This document shows positions 55,543-63,250 of a stretch of 64,000 bases of DNA, piece by piece. Each line of letters opens with the position of its first letter. The first letter of the stretch is position 1. A model generated the notes under the pieces. That model did no database searches, was not told the origin of the DNA, and saw only the letters and a list, made by a program, of their open reading frames with translations. Source of the DNA: FEN-1219 sp963817615 (GTDB lineage: Bacteria > Pseudomonadota > Gammaproteobacteria > Steroidobacterales > Rariloculaceae); the NCBI GenBank assembly GCA_963817615.1, contig CAWFPH010000002.1, positions 1,798,001 through 1,862,000 on the forward strand. The letters run 5' to 3'. Made by a program: the position numbers and the translations under genes.

Positions 55543-56500
55543 TCCGCTCACGATCACGCGTGCCTCGCAGTGGGCGCCGCAGATCGATCATTTGCTGCTC
55601 GCGCTGGTCGGCGTCTCGGCGTTCGTCGGCATCGTGCTCGCGCTGCTCGTTGTCTTCTACGTCGTGCGCTACCGGCGCGGCCGGCCCGCGGAGCGGGCAC
55701 CGCACTACGAGCACGAGGAGCGGCTCGAGTTCCTCTGGACCGGCGTGCCGTTCCTGATCTTCATCGCATTCTTCATCTGGGGCGGCAAGATCTATCTCGA
55801 CATGAGCCGGCCGCCGGCCGACGCGCTCGATATCCATGCGGTCGGCAAGCAGTGGATGTGGAAGTTCCAGCACCCTTCCGGCCGCGGCGAGATCAACACG
55901 CTGCACCTGCCCCTCGGCCGCCCCGTGCGGATCGTGCTGTCGTCCGACGACGTGATCCACAGCTTCTACGTGCCCGCGTTCCGCGTGAAGAAGGACGCCG
56001 TACCGGGCCGCTACAACGAGCTCTGGTTCATCCCGACGCGCAAGGGCCGTTATCGGTTGCTGTGCGCCGAATACTGCGGCGCCGACCACGCGCGCATGCA
56101 AGGGTTTGCGATCGTGATGGATCAGGCCGAGTACGCCGCCTGGTCCGCGCAGGGCGCGAGCACGAGCCTGGCGGAGGAGGGCAAGCAGCTCTACGCCGCG
56201 CTCGGCTGCGCGGGCTGCCACGCGGCGGGCTCGACCGTGCGAGCGCCGCCGCTCGCCGGCGTCTACGGCCGCCGCGTGCCGACGAACGAAGGATTCGTGA
56301 CGGCCGACGAAACGTATCTGCGCGACTCCATTCTCGTGCCGGACCGGATCGTGACGAAGGGCTACGCCCCCGTCATGCCCGCTTACGAAACTCAGATCAC
56401 GGAGGCCGACGTGACGAAGCTGATCGCCTACATCAAGACCTTGAGCGCCGACGGCTCCGACGGCGCCGACGGCGCGAGCGCCGCGGGCGGCGCGCCATGA
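55532..56500 (+). CDS. coxB: Cytochrome c oxidase subunit II with fused cytochrome c (caa3 type)
   Basis: A 322-residue protein: two membrane helices, a cupredoxin domain with the CuA ligands in CAEYCGADHARM plus the earlier DVIHSFYVP His, then a fused haem c domain (CAGCH near residue 230, axial Met in APVMPAYETQ). The Trp-rich GKQWMWKFQHP entry loop is present. The fused cytochrome defines a caa3-type enzyme that takes electrons directly from a complex III cytochrome. Confidence 0.94.
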   Translation: MDADPLTITRASQWAPQIDHLLLALVGVSAFVGIVLALLVVFYVVRYRRGRPAERAPHYEHEERLEFLWTGVPFLIFIAFFIWGGKIYLDMSRPPADALDIHAVGKQWMWKFQHPSGRGEINTLHLPLGRPVRIVLSSDDVIHSFYVPAFRVKKDAVPGRYNELWFIPTRKGRYRLLCAEYCGADHARMQGFAIVMDQAEYAAWSAQGASTSLAEEGKQLYAALGCAGCHAAGSTVRAPPLAGVYGRRVPTNEGFVTADETYLRDSILVPDRIVTKGYAPVMPAYETQITEADVTKLIAYIKTLSADGSDGADGASAAGGAP

Positions 56501-58128
56501 GCGCTCGCATCGAGGCGCCGCCGAGCTATCTGCACACGGGTTTCAGTCTCGCGTCTTGGCTCGCGTCCACGGATCACAAGCGGATCGCGTGGCTCTACAT
56601 GGCCAGCATCACGGTGTTCTTCGGCGTCGGGAGCATCGCGGCGGCCATGATGCGCATCGAGCTTGCGACGCCGGCCGGCGATTTCGTGACGGCCGAGACC
56701 TACAACCGGCTGTTCAGCATGCACGGCATCGTGATGGTCTGGTTCTTTCTCGTGCCGGCCGTGCCCGCGACGCTCGGCAACTTCCTCGTGCCGATCATGA
56801 TCGGTGCTCGCGACCTCGCGTTTCCACGGCTGAATCTTACGAGCTGGTACATCTACTTGCTCGGCGCCGCATTTACGGTCGGCACGATCCTGTTGGGCGG
56901 CGTCGACACCGGTTGGACGTTCTACACGCCGTTCAGCAGCACGTTCAGCAACGGCCACGTCGTGGCCGCGATCATCGGCGTGTTCGTGGTGGGGTTCTCG
57001 TCGATCCTCACCGGTCTCAACTTCGTGGTGACCATTCACACCATGCGAGCGGACGGCATGACTTGGTTCCGCTTACCGCTCTTCGTCTGGTCGATGTACG
57101 CGACCAGCATCATCATGCTGCTCGCGACACCGGTGCTCGCGGTGACGCTCGGGCTCGTGGCCATCGAGCGCACGTTCCATATCGGCATTTTCGATCCGGC
57201 GCTCGGCGGCGATCCGCTGCTGTTCCAGCACCTGTTCTGGTTCTACTCGCACCCCGCCGTCTACATCATGATCTTGCCCGGTATGGGCATCGTGAGCGAG
57301 ATCATTGCCTGCTTCGCGCGGCGGCGGATCTTCGGCTACAAGTTCATGGCCGGATCGATCCTCGCCATCGCGTTCGTGGGCTTCCTCGTCTGGGGCCACC
57401 ACATGTTCGTGAGCGGTCAGTCGGCGTACGCGGGGCTCGTGTTCGGCCTGCTGAGCTTCTTCGTCGCCCTGCCGTCGGCGATCAAGGTGTTCAACTGGGT
57501 CGCGACGCTGCGCCGCGGCTCGATCACGCTCGAGGCGCCGATGCTGTATGCGCTCGGCTTCATCGGGCTGTTCACGACGGGCGGGCTCACCGGTCTGTTC
57601 CTCGCGACGCTCGCGATCGACGTGCACGTGACCGACACGTATTTCGTGGTGGCGCACTTCCACTACATCATGGTCGGCGGCATGGTCATGGCGTACCTCG
57701 GCGGCCTGCACTTCTGGTGGCCGAAGATGACGGGCCGCCTCTACCACGAAGGCTGGGCGCAAGCGTCCGCGATCATCGGGTTCATCGGCTTCAATCTCAC
57801 GTTCTTCCCGCTGTTCATCGCCGGCTACCTCGGCATGCCGCGCCGCTATCACGAGTATCCGCCCGAGTTTCAGCTGCTGCAGTCGCTTGCGAGCGGCGGC
57901 GCGTTCGTGCTCGCGTTCGGTTACCTGATCCCGCTCGTGAACCTCGGCTGGTCGATGCTCTACGGCCGCCGTGCGTCCGCGAACCCCTGGAAAGCCCAAG
58001 GCCTCGAGTGGACGGTCGCCTCGCCGCCGCCGACTCCGAACTTCGCGCGGCCAGTGCGCGTCGAGGGCGAGCCGTACGACTACGACCCGCGTGTAGCGGA
58101 GGCGGAGGCCGCGGATGGCGCGCGCTGA
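56497..58128 (+). CDS. coxA: Cytochrome c oxidase subunit I (haem-copper oxidase, A2-like)
   Basis: A 543-residue twelve-helix catalytic subunit that reduces O2 and pumps protons. Haem and CuB ligands are visible in SMHGIVMVWFF, WFYSHPAVYIMI, GHHMF and VAHFHYIMVGG. The Glu of A1-type oxidases (GHPEV) is replaced by the YSHPAV pattern that marks A2-type enzymes with a Tyr-Ser proton relay. ATGA overlap with coxB; overlaps coxC by 14 bp. Confidence 0.95.
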   Translation: MSARIEAPPSYLHTGFSLASWLASTDHKRIAWLYMASITVFFGVGSIAAAMMRIELATPAGDFVTAETYNRLFSMHGIVMVWFFLVPAVPATLGNFLVPIMIGARDLAFPRLNLTSWYIYLLGAAFTVGTILLGGVDTGWTFYTPFSSTFSNGHVVAAIIGVFVVGFSSILTGLNFVVTIHTMRADGMTWFRLPLFVWSMYATSIIMLLATPVLAVTLGLVAIERTFHIGIFDPALGGDPLLFQHLFWFYSHPAVYIMILPGMGIVSEIIACFARRRIFGYKFMAGSILAIAFVGFLVWGHHMFVSGQSAYAGLVFGLLSFFVALPSAIKVFNWVATLRRGSITLEAPMLYALGFIGLFTTGGLTGLFLATLAIDVHVTDTYFVVAHFHYIMVGGMVMAYLGGLHFWWPKMTGRLYHEGWAQASAIIGFIGFNLTFFPLFIAGYLGMPRRYHEYPPEFQLLQSLASGGAFVLAFGYLIPLVNLGWSMLYGRRASANPWKAQGLEWTVASPPPTPNFARPVRVEGEPYDYDPRVAEAEAADGAR

Positions 58129-58744
58129 AGTCCTCGACGGCCAGTTCGACGATGTCGCGCAGCAGCGCGTCGCGGCCGCGCTCGGCATGTGGGTGTTCCT
58201 CGCGACCGAGATGCTGTTCTTCGGCGCCCCGCTGCTCGTGTATCTGATCGGCCGCTTCACGCACGCCGCGGCATTCGCGGCCGCGTCGCACCGCCTCGAG
58301 ACCCCTCTCGGCGTCGTGAACACGGCGGTGCTGCTCACGAGCAGCCTCGCGATGGCCTATGCCGACGAGGCGGCCGAGCGCGGCCGCGCGCGGCTCGCGG
58401 TGACGTGTCTCGTCGTCACAGCGCTGCTCGGCGTCGGCTTCCTCTGCATCAAGGGTTACGAGTACCACACCGAATACGTCGAGGGACTGCTGTCGTTCTC
58501 GCCGCAGCGCGCCGGCTTGGACACGGGCGAGCAACTGTTCTTCAACGTCTATCTGGTTCTGACCGGCATGCACGCGCTGCACCTCACCGTCGGCATCGGT
58601 GTCGTTGCCGCGGCCGCAATGGCATTCGCGTCGCCGCATCCGCGCGAGACCCGCGCAGCGCAAGTGCGCGTGACGGCGCTCTACTGGCATTTCGTCGACA
58701 TCGTTTGGATCTTTCTGCTGCCGCTGCTGTACCTCGTGAGTTGA
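58115..58744 (+). CDS. coxC: Cytochrome c oxidase subunit III
   Basis: A 209-residue membrane protein with five helices. GMWVFLATEMLFFGAPLLVYL, GYEYHTEYVEG and LHLTVGIGVVAAAAM with a final WHFVDIVWIFLLPLLYLV are typical of subunit III. It stabilises proton pumping by subunit I. Lies inside the same overlapped operon. Confidence 0.93.
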   Translation: MARAEVLDGQFDDVAQQRVAAALGMWVFLATEMLFFGAPLLVYLIGRFTHAAAFAAASHRLETPLGVVNTAVLLTSSLAMAYADEAAERGRARLAVTCLVVTALLGVGFLCIKGYEYHTEYVEGLLSFSPQRAGLDTGEQLFFNVYLVLTGMHALHLTVGIGVVAAAAMAFASPHPRETRAAQVRVTALYWHFVDIVWIFLLPLLYLVS

Positions 58745-58751
58745 ACGGACC

Positions 58752-59066
58752 ATGAAGATCGCGCTGAAGCTCGCCGCCGTCTATGTCGCGTTGCTCGTGC
58801 TGCTCGGCACGACCTACGGCGTGAGCTTCTTCCACTGGGGCGAAGCGAACTTCTGGATCAACCTCACGATCGCCGCCGCGAAGTCGGCGCTCGTCGTCAC
58901 GTTCTTCATGCGCGCCGGCTCGACACCGCTCGCGCGTGCCGTAGTGCTCACGGGAATCGCGTTCGTCGCGATCCTGTATTGGCTCTCGGCGGACGACTAC
59001 CTCACCCGCGCGAAATCGCCGGAGCCGGCGCCGCACGTGGTGCTCGGTCCGAAGCGGGGCGGCTGA
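58752..59066 (+). CDS. Cytochrome c oxidase subunit IV family protein
   Basis: A 104-residue protein with three hydrophobic helices (LKLAAVYVALLVLLGTTYG, FWINLTIAAAKSALVVTFFM, AVVLTGIAFVAILYWLS). Short, with the three-helix plan of the prokaryotic COX4 family, and directly after coxC with a 7-base gap. Last gene of the respiratory operon. Confidence 0.85.
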   Translation: MKIALKLAAVYVALLVLLGTTYGVSFFHWGEANFWINLTIAAAKSALVVTFFMRAGSTPLARAVVLTGIAFVAILYWLSADDYLTRAKSPEPAPHVVLGPKRGG

Positions 59067-59100
59067 CAAGCGATTTACTGCGATCGCGCCCTTGGCGGCC

Positions 59101-59106
59101 TAGAAT
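59101..59106 (+). promoter_or_regulatory. Possible -10 element (TAGAAT)
   Basis: TAGAAT 36 bases before the ATG at 59142. A TTTACT at 59074-59079 is too far away for a standard -35. Confidence 0.25.
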
Positions 59107-59141
59107 CCTACTTCCGGTATCGGCAACGTCGGGGGACTGCA

Positions 59142-59372
59142 ATGAACTTCGAAGACACGAAGTGGTTCAAGCTGCTGACGGGGTTTCTGGGGTTTGCCGC
59201 GACCTGGTGGCTATTCAGCTTGGTTCACCTCCGGCCTTTCGGTTCGGGCTCCGCTGCGGCCTTTGCGATTTTCGGGTTCTGCCTGTTTGGTGTCGGACGG
59301 TTCGTAGACATGCTGCTCGTGTTCGTGGTGCTGATCGTGCCGGTTCGGAGAGACTCGAGCCGGCTGCATTGA
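59142..59372 (+). CDS. Small hypothetical membrane protein
   Basis: A 76-residue protein with two hydrophobic helices (LLTGFLGFAATWWLFSLV and the FGVGRFVDMLLVFVVLIVPV region) and a GGGGGA ribosome site before the ATG. I do not recognise a family. Codon use is less GC-biased than in the oxidase genes upstream. Confidence 0.6.
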   Translation: MNFEDTKWFKLLTGFLGFAATWWLFSLVHLRPFGSGSAAAFAIFGFCLFGVGRFVDMLLVFVVLIVPVRRDSSRLH

Positions 59373-59390
59373 ATTCACGCGCGGCGTCCC

Positions 59391-60113
59391 TTAGTTCGGG
59401 ATCATGGCACGGACGTCGGCTTCGAACGTCTTCTGCTCCGCCGGCCGCCACGATAGCGATTTATCGTCGATGAATCTGATCAGTCGAGCGATTTTGTCGG
59501 CCTCGGATCCCGAGGGCGGGTCGGCCAGTTGGACGCAGGCTCGCTTGTCTAATAGGACTTCAAATTTGTAGCCGTCCAGTACGATCTCTTCGAGATCCGC
59601 TCTCTTGTCTCGAACCCGCGCGGCATCCGCGCTGCGACGAAAGGCGTTGAGCAACGCAGTTCCGAGAGCATCGCTGATGGGTATCGACAGTTTGGAGACG
59701 CGAACTTTCGTGTCGGCAAAGTCGAGCACCTGCGCTCCGAGGGCGCCGCCATCGGCGCGATGGACTTCCGTCGCCACGGCCGCGGCATTCGCCGACTCGG
59801 ATGCACCGGTACCGGGTTTAACGTCCCTCCAAGAGCTGTACCAGAAGGACCGATCGAACTGAAGCCGTATGAGATTGAAGCCATCCTCGTCTCGAGTGAG
59901 ACCGATGCCTCGTTCGGTCAGCGGTAGGTACTCTATTGCGAGCAGCTGCATCTCTTCCGGCCAAGCATCACGCAGCAGTCGTTCGACCCGTTCCTCGTAG
60001 TCGTTTGCGACTCTGTCGCACGGCTCCAAATGAGGTGCGCCGAGTGCTCGGGTGGAGACGATCGCTACGGCGCTGCCCAGAAAGACACGGCGCAAGCTCC
60101 CCGAAGCGGTCAT
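59391..60113 (-). CDS. Exported hypothetical protein
   Basis: A 240-residue protein with an N-terminal signal-like stretch (SLRRVFLGSAVAIVSTRALGAP). The mature part has no family I recognise; it reads as mixed alpha/beta (YEERVERLLRDAWPEEMQLL, EEIVLDGYKFEVLLDKRAC). The ATG at 60113 is preferred because it puts the signal at the N-terminus; a GTG/ATG further upstream at 60188 would add a polar leader. Codon bias is weaker than in surrounding metabolic genes, which may indicate recent arrival. Confidence 0.6.
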   Translation of the reverse strand: MTASGSLRRVFLGSAVAIVSTRALGAPHLEPCDRVANDYEERVERLLRDAWPEEMQLLAIEYLPLTERGIGLTRDEDGFNLIRLQFDRSFWYSSWRDVKPGTGASESANAAAVATEVHRADGGALGAQVLDFADTKVRVSKLSIPISDALGTALLNAFRRSADAARVRDKRADLEEIVLDGYKFEVLLDKRACVQLADPPSGSEADKIARLIRFIDDKSLSWRPAEQKTFEADVRAMIPN

Positions 60114-61795
60114 CGCACTATCAGACCGGACTCGGAAACGTATGTCGAGTGCGTTTGCCACGCCACCATCCTCGGTCGACCATGGCACGGCGGCCGATCA
60201 GCCGATCTACTGCGCCTTACGGTCCCGGGCTCGCCCGCGACGTTGCGGCGGAAGCGCGATCGCGCAGGCACTGCATGCCCTCGATCGCCAAGCTGTAATC
60301 CAGCCGCTCGCCGAGCCAGCGGCAGCGGCTCGTGTGCGCGTCGATTGCGAGGCCCGCTTCGCGGTTGAGCACGCAGAGGTGGGGCTCGGCACCTTCGGCC
60401 GAGGCGGGGCTCGATACGGCCGCGACGGTTTCGGGTGGATCGCCGTCGAGTGACGAGACGCTTCCGCGGAAACTCCGAAGCGTTGCCGTGGAGCAGACGT
60501 TTCCGCGGAAACTCCCCGCCACGCCCGCCTCCGGAATCCGCTGCCCCGCCGGGCTTCCTGAACACGAACAGCCCGTCGTCGGTGACCGTCACACCGAACC
60601 CGCCCTCGTGCACCAGCCGGTGATGAAAGCCGCAGAGCGTGAGGAGGTTGCCGAGCTTCGTCTCGCCGCCGTCGGCCCAGTGCTCGACGTGGTGAGCGTC
60701 CGTGAAGCGCGTGCGATCGCAGCCCGGGAAGCGGCAGCCGCCGTCGCGGGCCTTGAGCGCGCGGCGCAGCGCAGCCGGGATCGCGCGAGTCTTGCGGCCG
60801 ACGTCGAGCGGCTCGCCGCGCTCGCCCTCGACGAGCCCGACGAGCGTCCCGCAACAGGCGAGCCGCCGCGCCGTGTCGCGCGCGAGCGCCGGCCCATCGT
60901 CGAGCTCGCACGCATGCGGCTCGGTCGGATCGACGTCGAGCCGGTCTTGCAGCACGGCCTGATCGACGTGCAGCACCACCTGATAGCGGTCGGCGGCCGG
61001 ATCGAGCGCGTAGTCGTCGGCGCCGTGCGCGAGGAAGCTCTTGGCCACGAGCGCGAGCGCATCGGCGCGCCGGGCAGGCGCCGAGCGCTCTTCGTGCTCC
61101 AGCGCCCAAGTGCCGGCCGCCATCGCGGCCTTGGCTTCGTCGGAGCGCGGCGACGGCGGCCCGTCGGGGCCGGCGGTCGCCTGCGCTTCGCGCAGCGCAT
61201 CGCCCGCCGCTTCGAGCGCCTTGCGCACGAGCGCGCCGACTTCGGCCGGCAGCCGCCCGTGAATTACGAGCATGCCGTGCTCGTCGAAGAAGTAGTCGAG
61301 CGAGCGCACGAGGTGCTGCTGCTGCGCGAGCCGACCCGCGTCGCGCCGCTCCGTCCAACGGTACTTGCGCACGAGCTTCTCGACGTGCGAGGCGGTGCCG
61401 TGCAGCGCGATGTGCAGCAGCACGGGCTCGGTCGCGGCCGTGGCGACGCGGGTCATCGCGCGCACCTTCGAGTAGGAGATCTCGCCGCGCGCGAACGACG
61501 CGCTGATCTGCGGCAACTGCTCGAGCGCGCGGGCGACGCGCACCTTCTCACGCGCCGCGGTCTTGCCGATGCCGCACTGCCAATGCAGCCACTGGCCGGT
61601 ATCCACGAGACCGTGGCGCTCGTAAGCCCGGTGGCGGTCGAACTCGGCCACCAGCATCAGGAAGCGGTAGGTCGCGGCGTTCAGATGGCCCCACAGCTCG
61701 GTGATCCGCGCTTCGAGGGCTTCGAACGCGGCTTGCTCGCGGTCGTAAGCGGCCGGGTCGTGCGGGGAGGAAGAGGGTGCGGCGACGGCATCCAT
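60110..61795 (-). CDS. DUF222/HNH endonuclease-like protein, apparently frameshifted near its C-terminus
   Basis: A 561-residue reading with an N-terminal DUF222 (13E12-repeat) domain (LNAATYRFLMLVAEFDRH, GTASHVEKLVRKYRW) and an HNH domain: CRFPGCDRTRFTDAHHVEHW, then NLLTLCGFHHRLVHEGGF. After FVFRKPGG the frame becomes Arg-rich and unlike the family. In the neighbouring frame, ending at 60217, the expected tail appears (EAGLAIDAHTSRCRWLGER, DYSLAIEGMQ). Removing one base from the C4 run at 60544-60547 gives FRKPGGQRIPEAG, as usual for the family, and a 525-residue protein. Either a real inactivating or variant tail, or a sequencing error. The HNH catalytic residues are intact. Confidence 0.85.
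   Translation of the reverse strand: MDAVAAPSSSPHDPAAYDREQAAFEALEARITELWGHLNAATYRFLMLVAEFDRHRAYERHGLVDTGQWLHWQCGIGKTAAREKVRVARALEQLPQISASFARGEISYSKVRAMTRVATAATEPVLLHIALHGTASHVEKLVRKYRWTERRDAGRLAQQQHLVRSLDYFFDEHGMLVIHGRLPAEVGALVRKALEAAGDALREAQATAGPDGPPSPRSDEAKAAMAAGTWALEHEERSAPARRADALALVAKSFLAHGADDYALDPAADRYQVVLHVDQAVLQDRLDVDPTEPHACELDDGPALARDTARRLACCGTLVGLVEGERGEPLDVGRKTRAIPAALRRALKARDGGCRFPGCDRTRFTDAHHVEHWADGGETKLGNLLTLCGFHHRLVHEGGFGVTVTDDGLFVFRKPGGAADSGGGRGGEFPRKRLLHGNASEFPRKRLVTRRRSTRNRRGRIEPRLGRRCRAPPLRAQPRSGPRNRRAHEPLPLARRAAGLQLGDRGHAVPARSRFRRNVAGEPGTVRRSRSADRPPCHGRPRMVAWQTHSTYVSESGLIVR
60456..60476. repeat. Direct repeat copy 1 with palindromic core
   Basis: AGACGCTTCCGCGGAAACTCC, one mismatch from copy 2, exactly 39 bases (13 codons) away. 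It has a TTCCGCGGAA palindrome and lies in the 3' part of the HNH gene. Confidence 0.75.
60495..60515. repeat. Direct repeat copy 2 with palindromic core
   Basis: Same 21-base unit as 60456-60476 with T in place of C, which extends the palindrome to GTTTCCGCGGAAAC. In the called frame each copy encodes EFPRKRL; in the restored frame SFRGN/SFRGS. Confidence 0.75.
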
Positions 61796-61840
61796 GGCGG
61801 CTCCGAGTAGCTGTGCATCCGTCCAGTATTATCGCCTATA

Positions 61841-61856
61841 TTGATATTGGCATCAA
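61841..61856. promoter_or_regulatory. TTGAT-N6-ATCAA dyad in divergent spacer
   Basis: A short inverted repeat in the AT-richer 159-base spacer between the HNH and GntR genes. It resembles an FNR/ANR box, but the spacer is 6 instead of 4 bases. Confidence 0.25.
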
Positions 61857-61940
61857 CGGCTTATAGACGTTTTGGATAGGCGAGGGCGGGGTATGGAACA
61901 GTCCGGCAAGATTCGCGTCTTGCCGACCGGAGTAATAACC

Positions 61941-61959
61941 GTCACACTACGAATGTGAC
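61941..61959. promoter_or_regulatory. Candidate GntR operator overlapping the regulator start
   Basis: GTCACA-N7-TGTGAC, a perfect 6-base-arm dyad covering the GTG start of the GntR gene. This is the expected place for autoregulation by a YtrA-like repressor. Confidence 0.5.
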
Positions 61960-62356
61960 AGTCCTTCGATTCACGTTGCAACCCGGGCAATCGATCTTCG
62001 ACCAAGTCGTGTTCGCGGCCCAGAAGGCGTTCTTGAGCGGAGAATTTCAACGCGGCCAAGCGTTCCCTTCGGTAAGAGCCTTGGCCGCCGACCTCAAGAT
62101 CCATCCCAACACCGCCCATAAGGTCATCCAGCACCTCATTCATGAGCGCTGGCTCGAAGTGCGGCCGGGTATCGGCACAGTCGTAGCACAGATTCCCACA
62201 GCGCGTGCGGGAGATCGCAAGCGGTTGCTGCAACAGGAGGTCGAGCGCCTCGTCGTAGAAGCGAAGCGCGTGGGCGCCAGCCTCCATGATGTCGTTCAGG
62301 CGATTTCGGTGCGGTGGACAACACTGGAAGAGACCGCCGAGGCCAATCGCAGATGA
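61955..62356 (+). CDS. GntR family regulator, YtrA-like
   Basis: A 133-residue protein: winged helix with IFDQVVFAAQKAFLSGEF, FPSVRALAADLKIHPNTAHKVIQHL and VRPGIGTVV, then a short helical dimerisation tail (RKRLLQQEVERLVVEAKRV). The short form and position before ABC transporter genes fit the YtrA subfamily, which typically represses its own operon. GTG start; stop overlaps the ATPase gene (ATGA). Codon use is less GC-rich than in most of the window. Confidence 0.88.
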   Translation: MTVLRFTLQPGQSIFDQVVFAAQKAFLSGEFQRGQAFPSVRALAADLKIHPNTAHKVIQHLIHERWLEVRPGIGTVVAQIPTARAGDRKRLLQQEVERLVVEAKRVGASLHDVVQAISVRWTTLEETAEANRR

Positions 62357-63249
62357 TCGTCCATGCCCACGATCTGTGTAAGGACTACGGACGCACTGAA
62401 GCGCTGCGTGGACTGAGCTTCGCCGTGCCGGAGGGCAGCGCCTTCGCGTTGATCGGCGCTAACGGTGCCGGCAAAACCACCACGATCAAAGTGCTCATGA
62501 ACATTCTGGCGCCTTCCGGTGGGAATGCCTCGGTGCTCGGTGTCGACTCACGCTCACTTTCGCCGCGTGAGATGGCGCAGATCGGCTACGTGTCCGAGAA
62601 CCAGCACATGCCGGGCCGCATGACGGTTGCGCAGTATCTCGGTTTCTTGCGCCCGTTCTATTCCGCCTGGGACCGTAGTCTGGAGAGATCCATTCTGAGT
62701 GAGCTGCGGTTGCCTCTCGAGCAGAGGATCGGGCATCTCTCGCACGGTATGCGCCTGAAGATGTGCCTGGCCTGCGCGCTGCCGTATCGACCACGGTTGC
62801 TGGTGCTGGACGAACCCTTCAGTGGTCTCGATCCCCTCATCCGAGACGAGTTCATGGAAGGACTGCTGGCGCAGGCGGGGCCGACGACCATTCTGCTCTC
62901 GTCTCATGAATTGACCGACATCGAGGGCTTGGTTACGCACGTTGCCTTCCTCGATCAGGGCAGGCTCCTCTTTCAGGAACCCATGGACGAGCTGACCGGG
63001 CGCCTCAGGGAAGTGCGCGTGACATTGGCGCGCGAGGCCGTGGTGCCGGCGGCGGCGCCCAGCACCTGGCTGCAACTTCGTGCCGTGGGCAACGTATTGA
63101 GCTTCGTCGAGACCCGCTTCGCTGAAGGTGAGCTTCAGGCACGGATCGTCTCCGTACTTCCCGGCGTTCGTAACATCGATGTCCGGCCGATCGGCTTGCG
63201 ATCGATCTTCACGACACTCGCGCGCGATGCACGGTCGAAGGCGGCCTGA
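62353..63249 (+). CDS. ABC transporter ATP-binding protein (YtrB-like)
   Basis: A 298-residue ATPase: Walker A GANGAGKTTT, signature LSHGMRLKMCLACALP, Walker B LLVLDEPFSGLDP and an H-loop in LLSSHELTD, with a ~80-residue C-terminal extension. The signature is LSHGM instead of LSGGQ, as often seen in ABC-2 exporters of this group. Coupled to the GntR gene and one base before the permease gene, so the three form one operon. Confidence 0.9.
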   Translation: MIVHAHDLCKDYGRTEALRGLSFAVPEGSAFALIGANGAGKTTTIKVLMNILAPSGGNASVLGVDSRSLSPREMAQIGYVSENQHMPGRMTVAQYLGFLRPFYSAWDRSLERSILSELRLPLEQRIGHLSHGMRLKMCLACALPYRPRLLVLDEPFSGLDPLIRDEFMEGLLAQAGPTTILLSSHELTDIEGLVTHVAFLDQGRLLFQEPMDELTGRLREVRVTLAREAVVPAAAPSTWLQLRAVGNVLSFVETRFAEGELQARIVSVLPGVRNIDVRPIGLRSIFTTLARDARSKAA

Positions 63250-63250
63250 C

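Noticed and set aside
61841..61856. FNR/ANR box upstream of the GntR operon
   Set aside because: Half-sites match, but the spacer is 6 bases rather than 4, so a true FNR-type site is unlikely; kept only as a low-confidence dyad.
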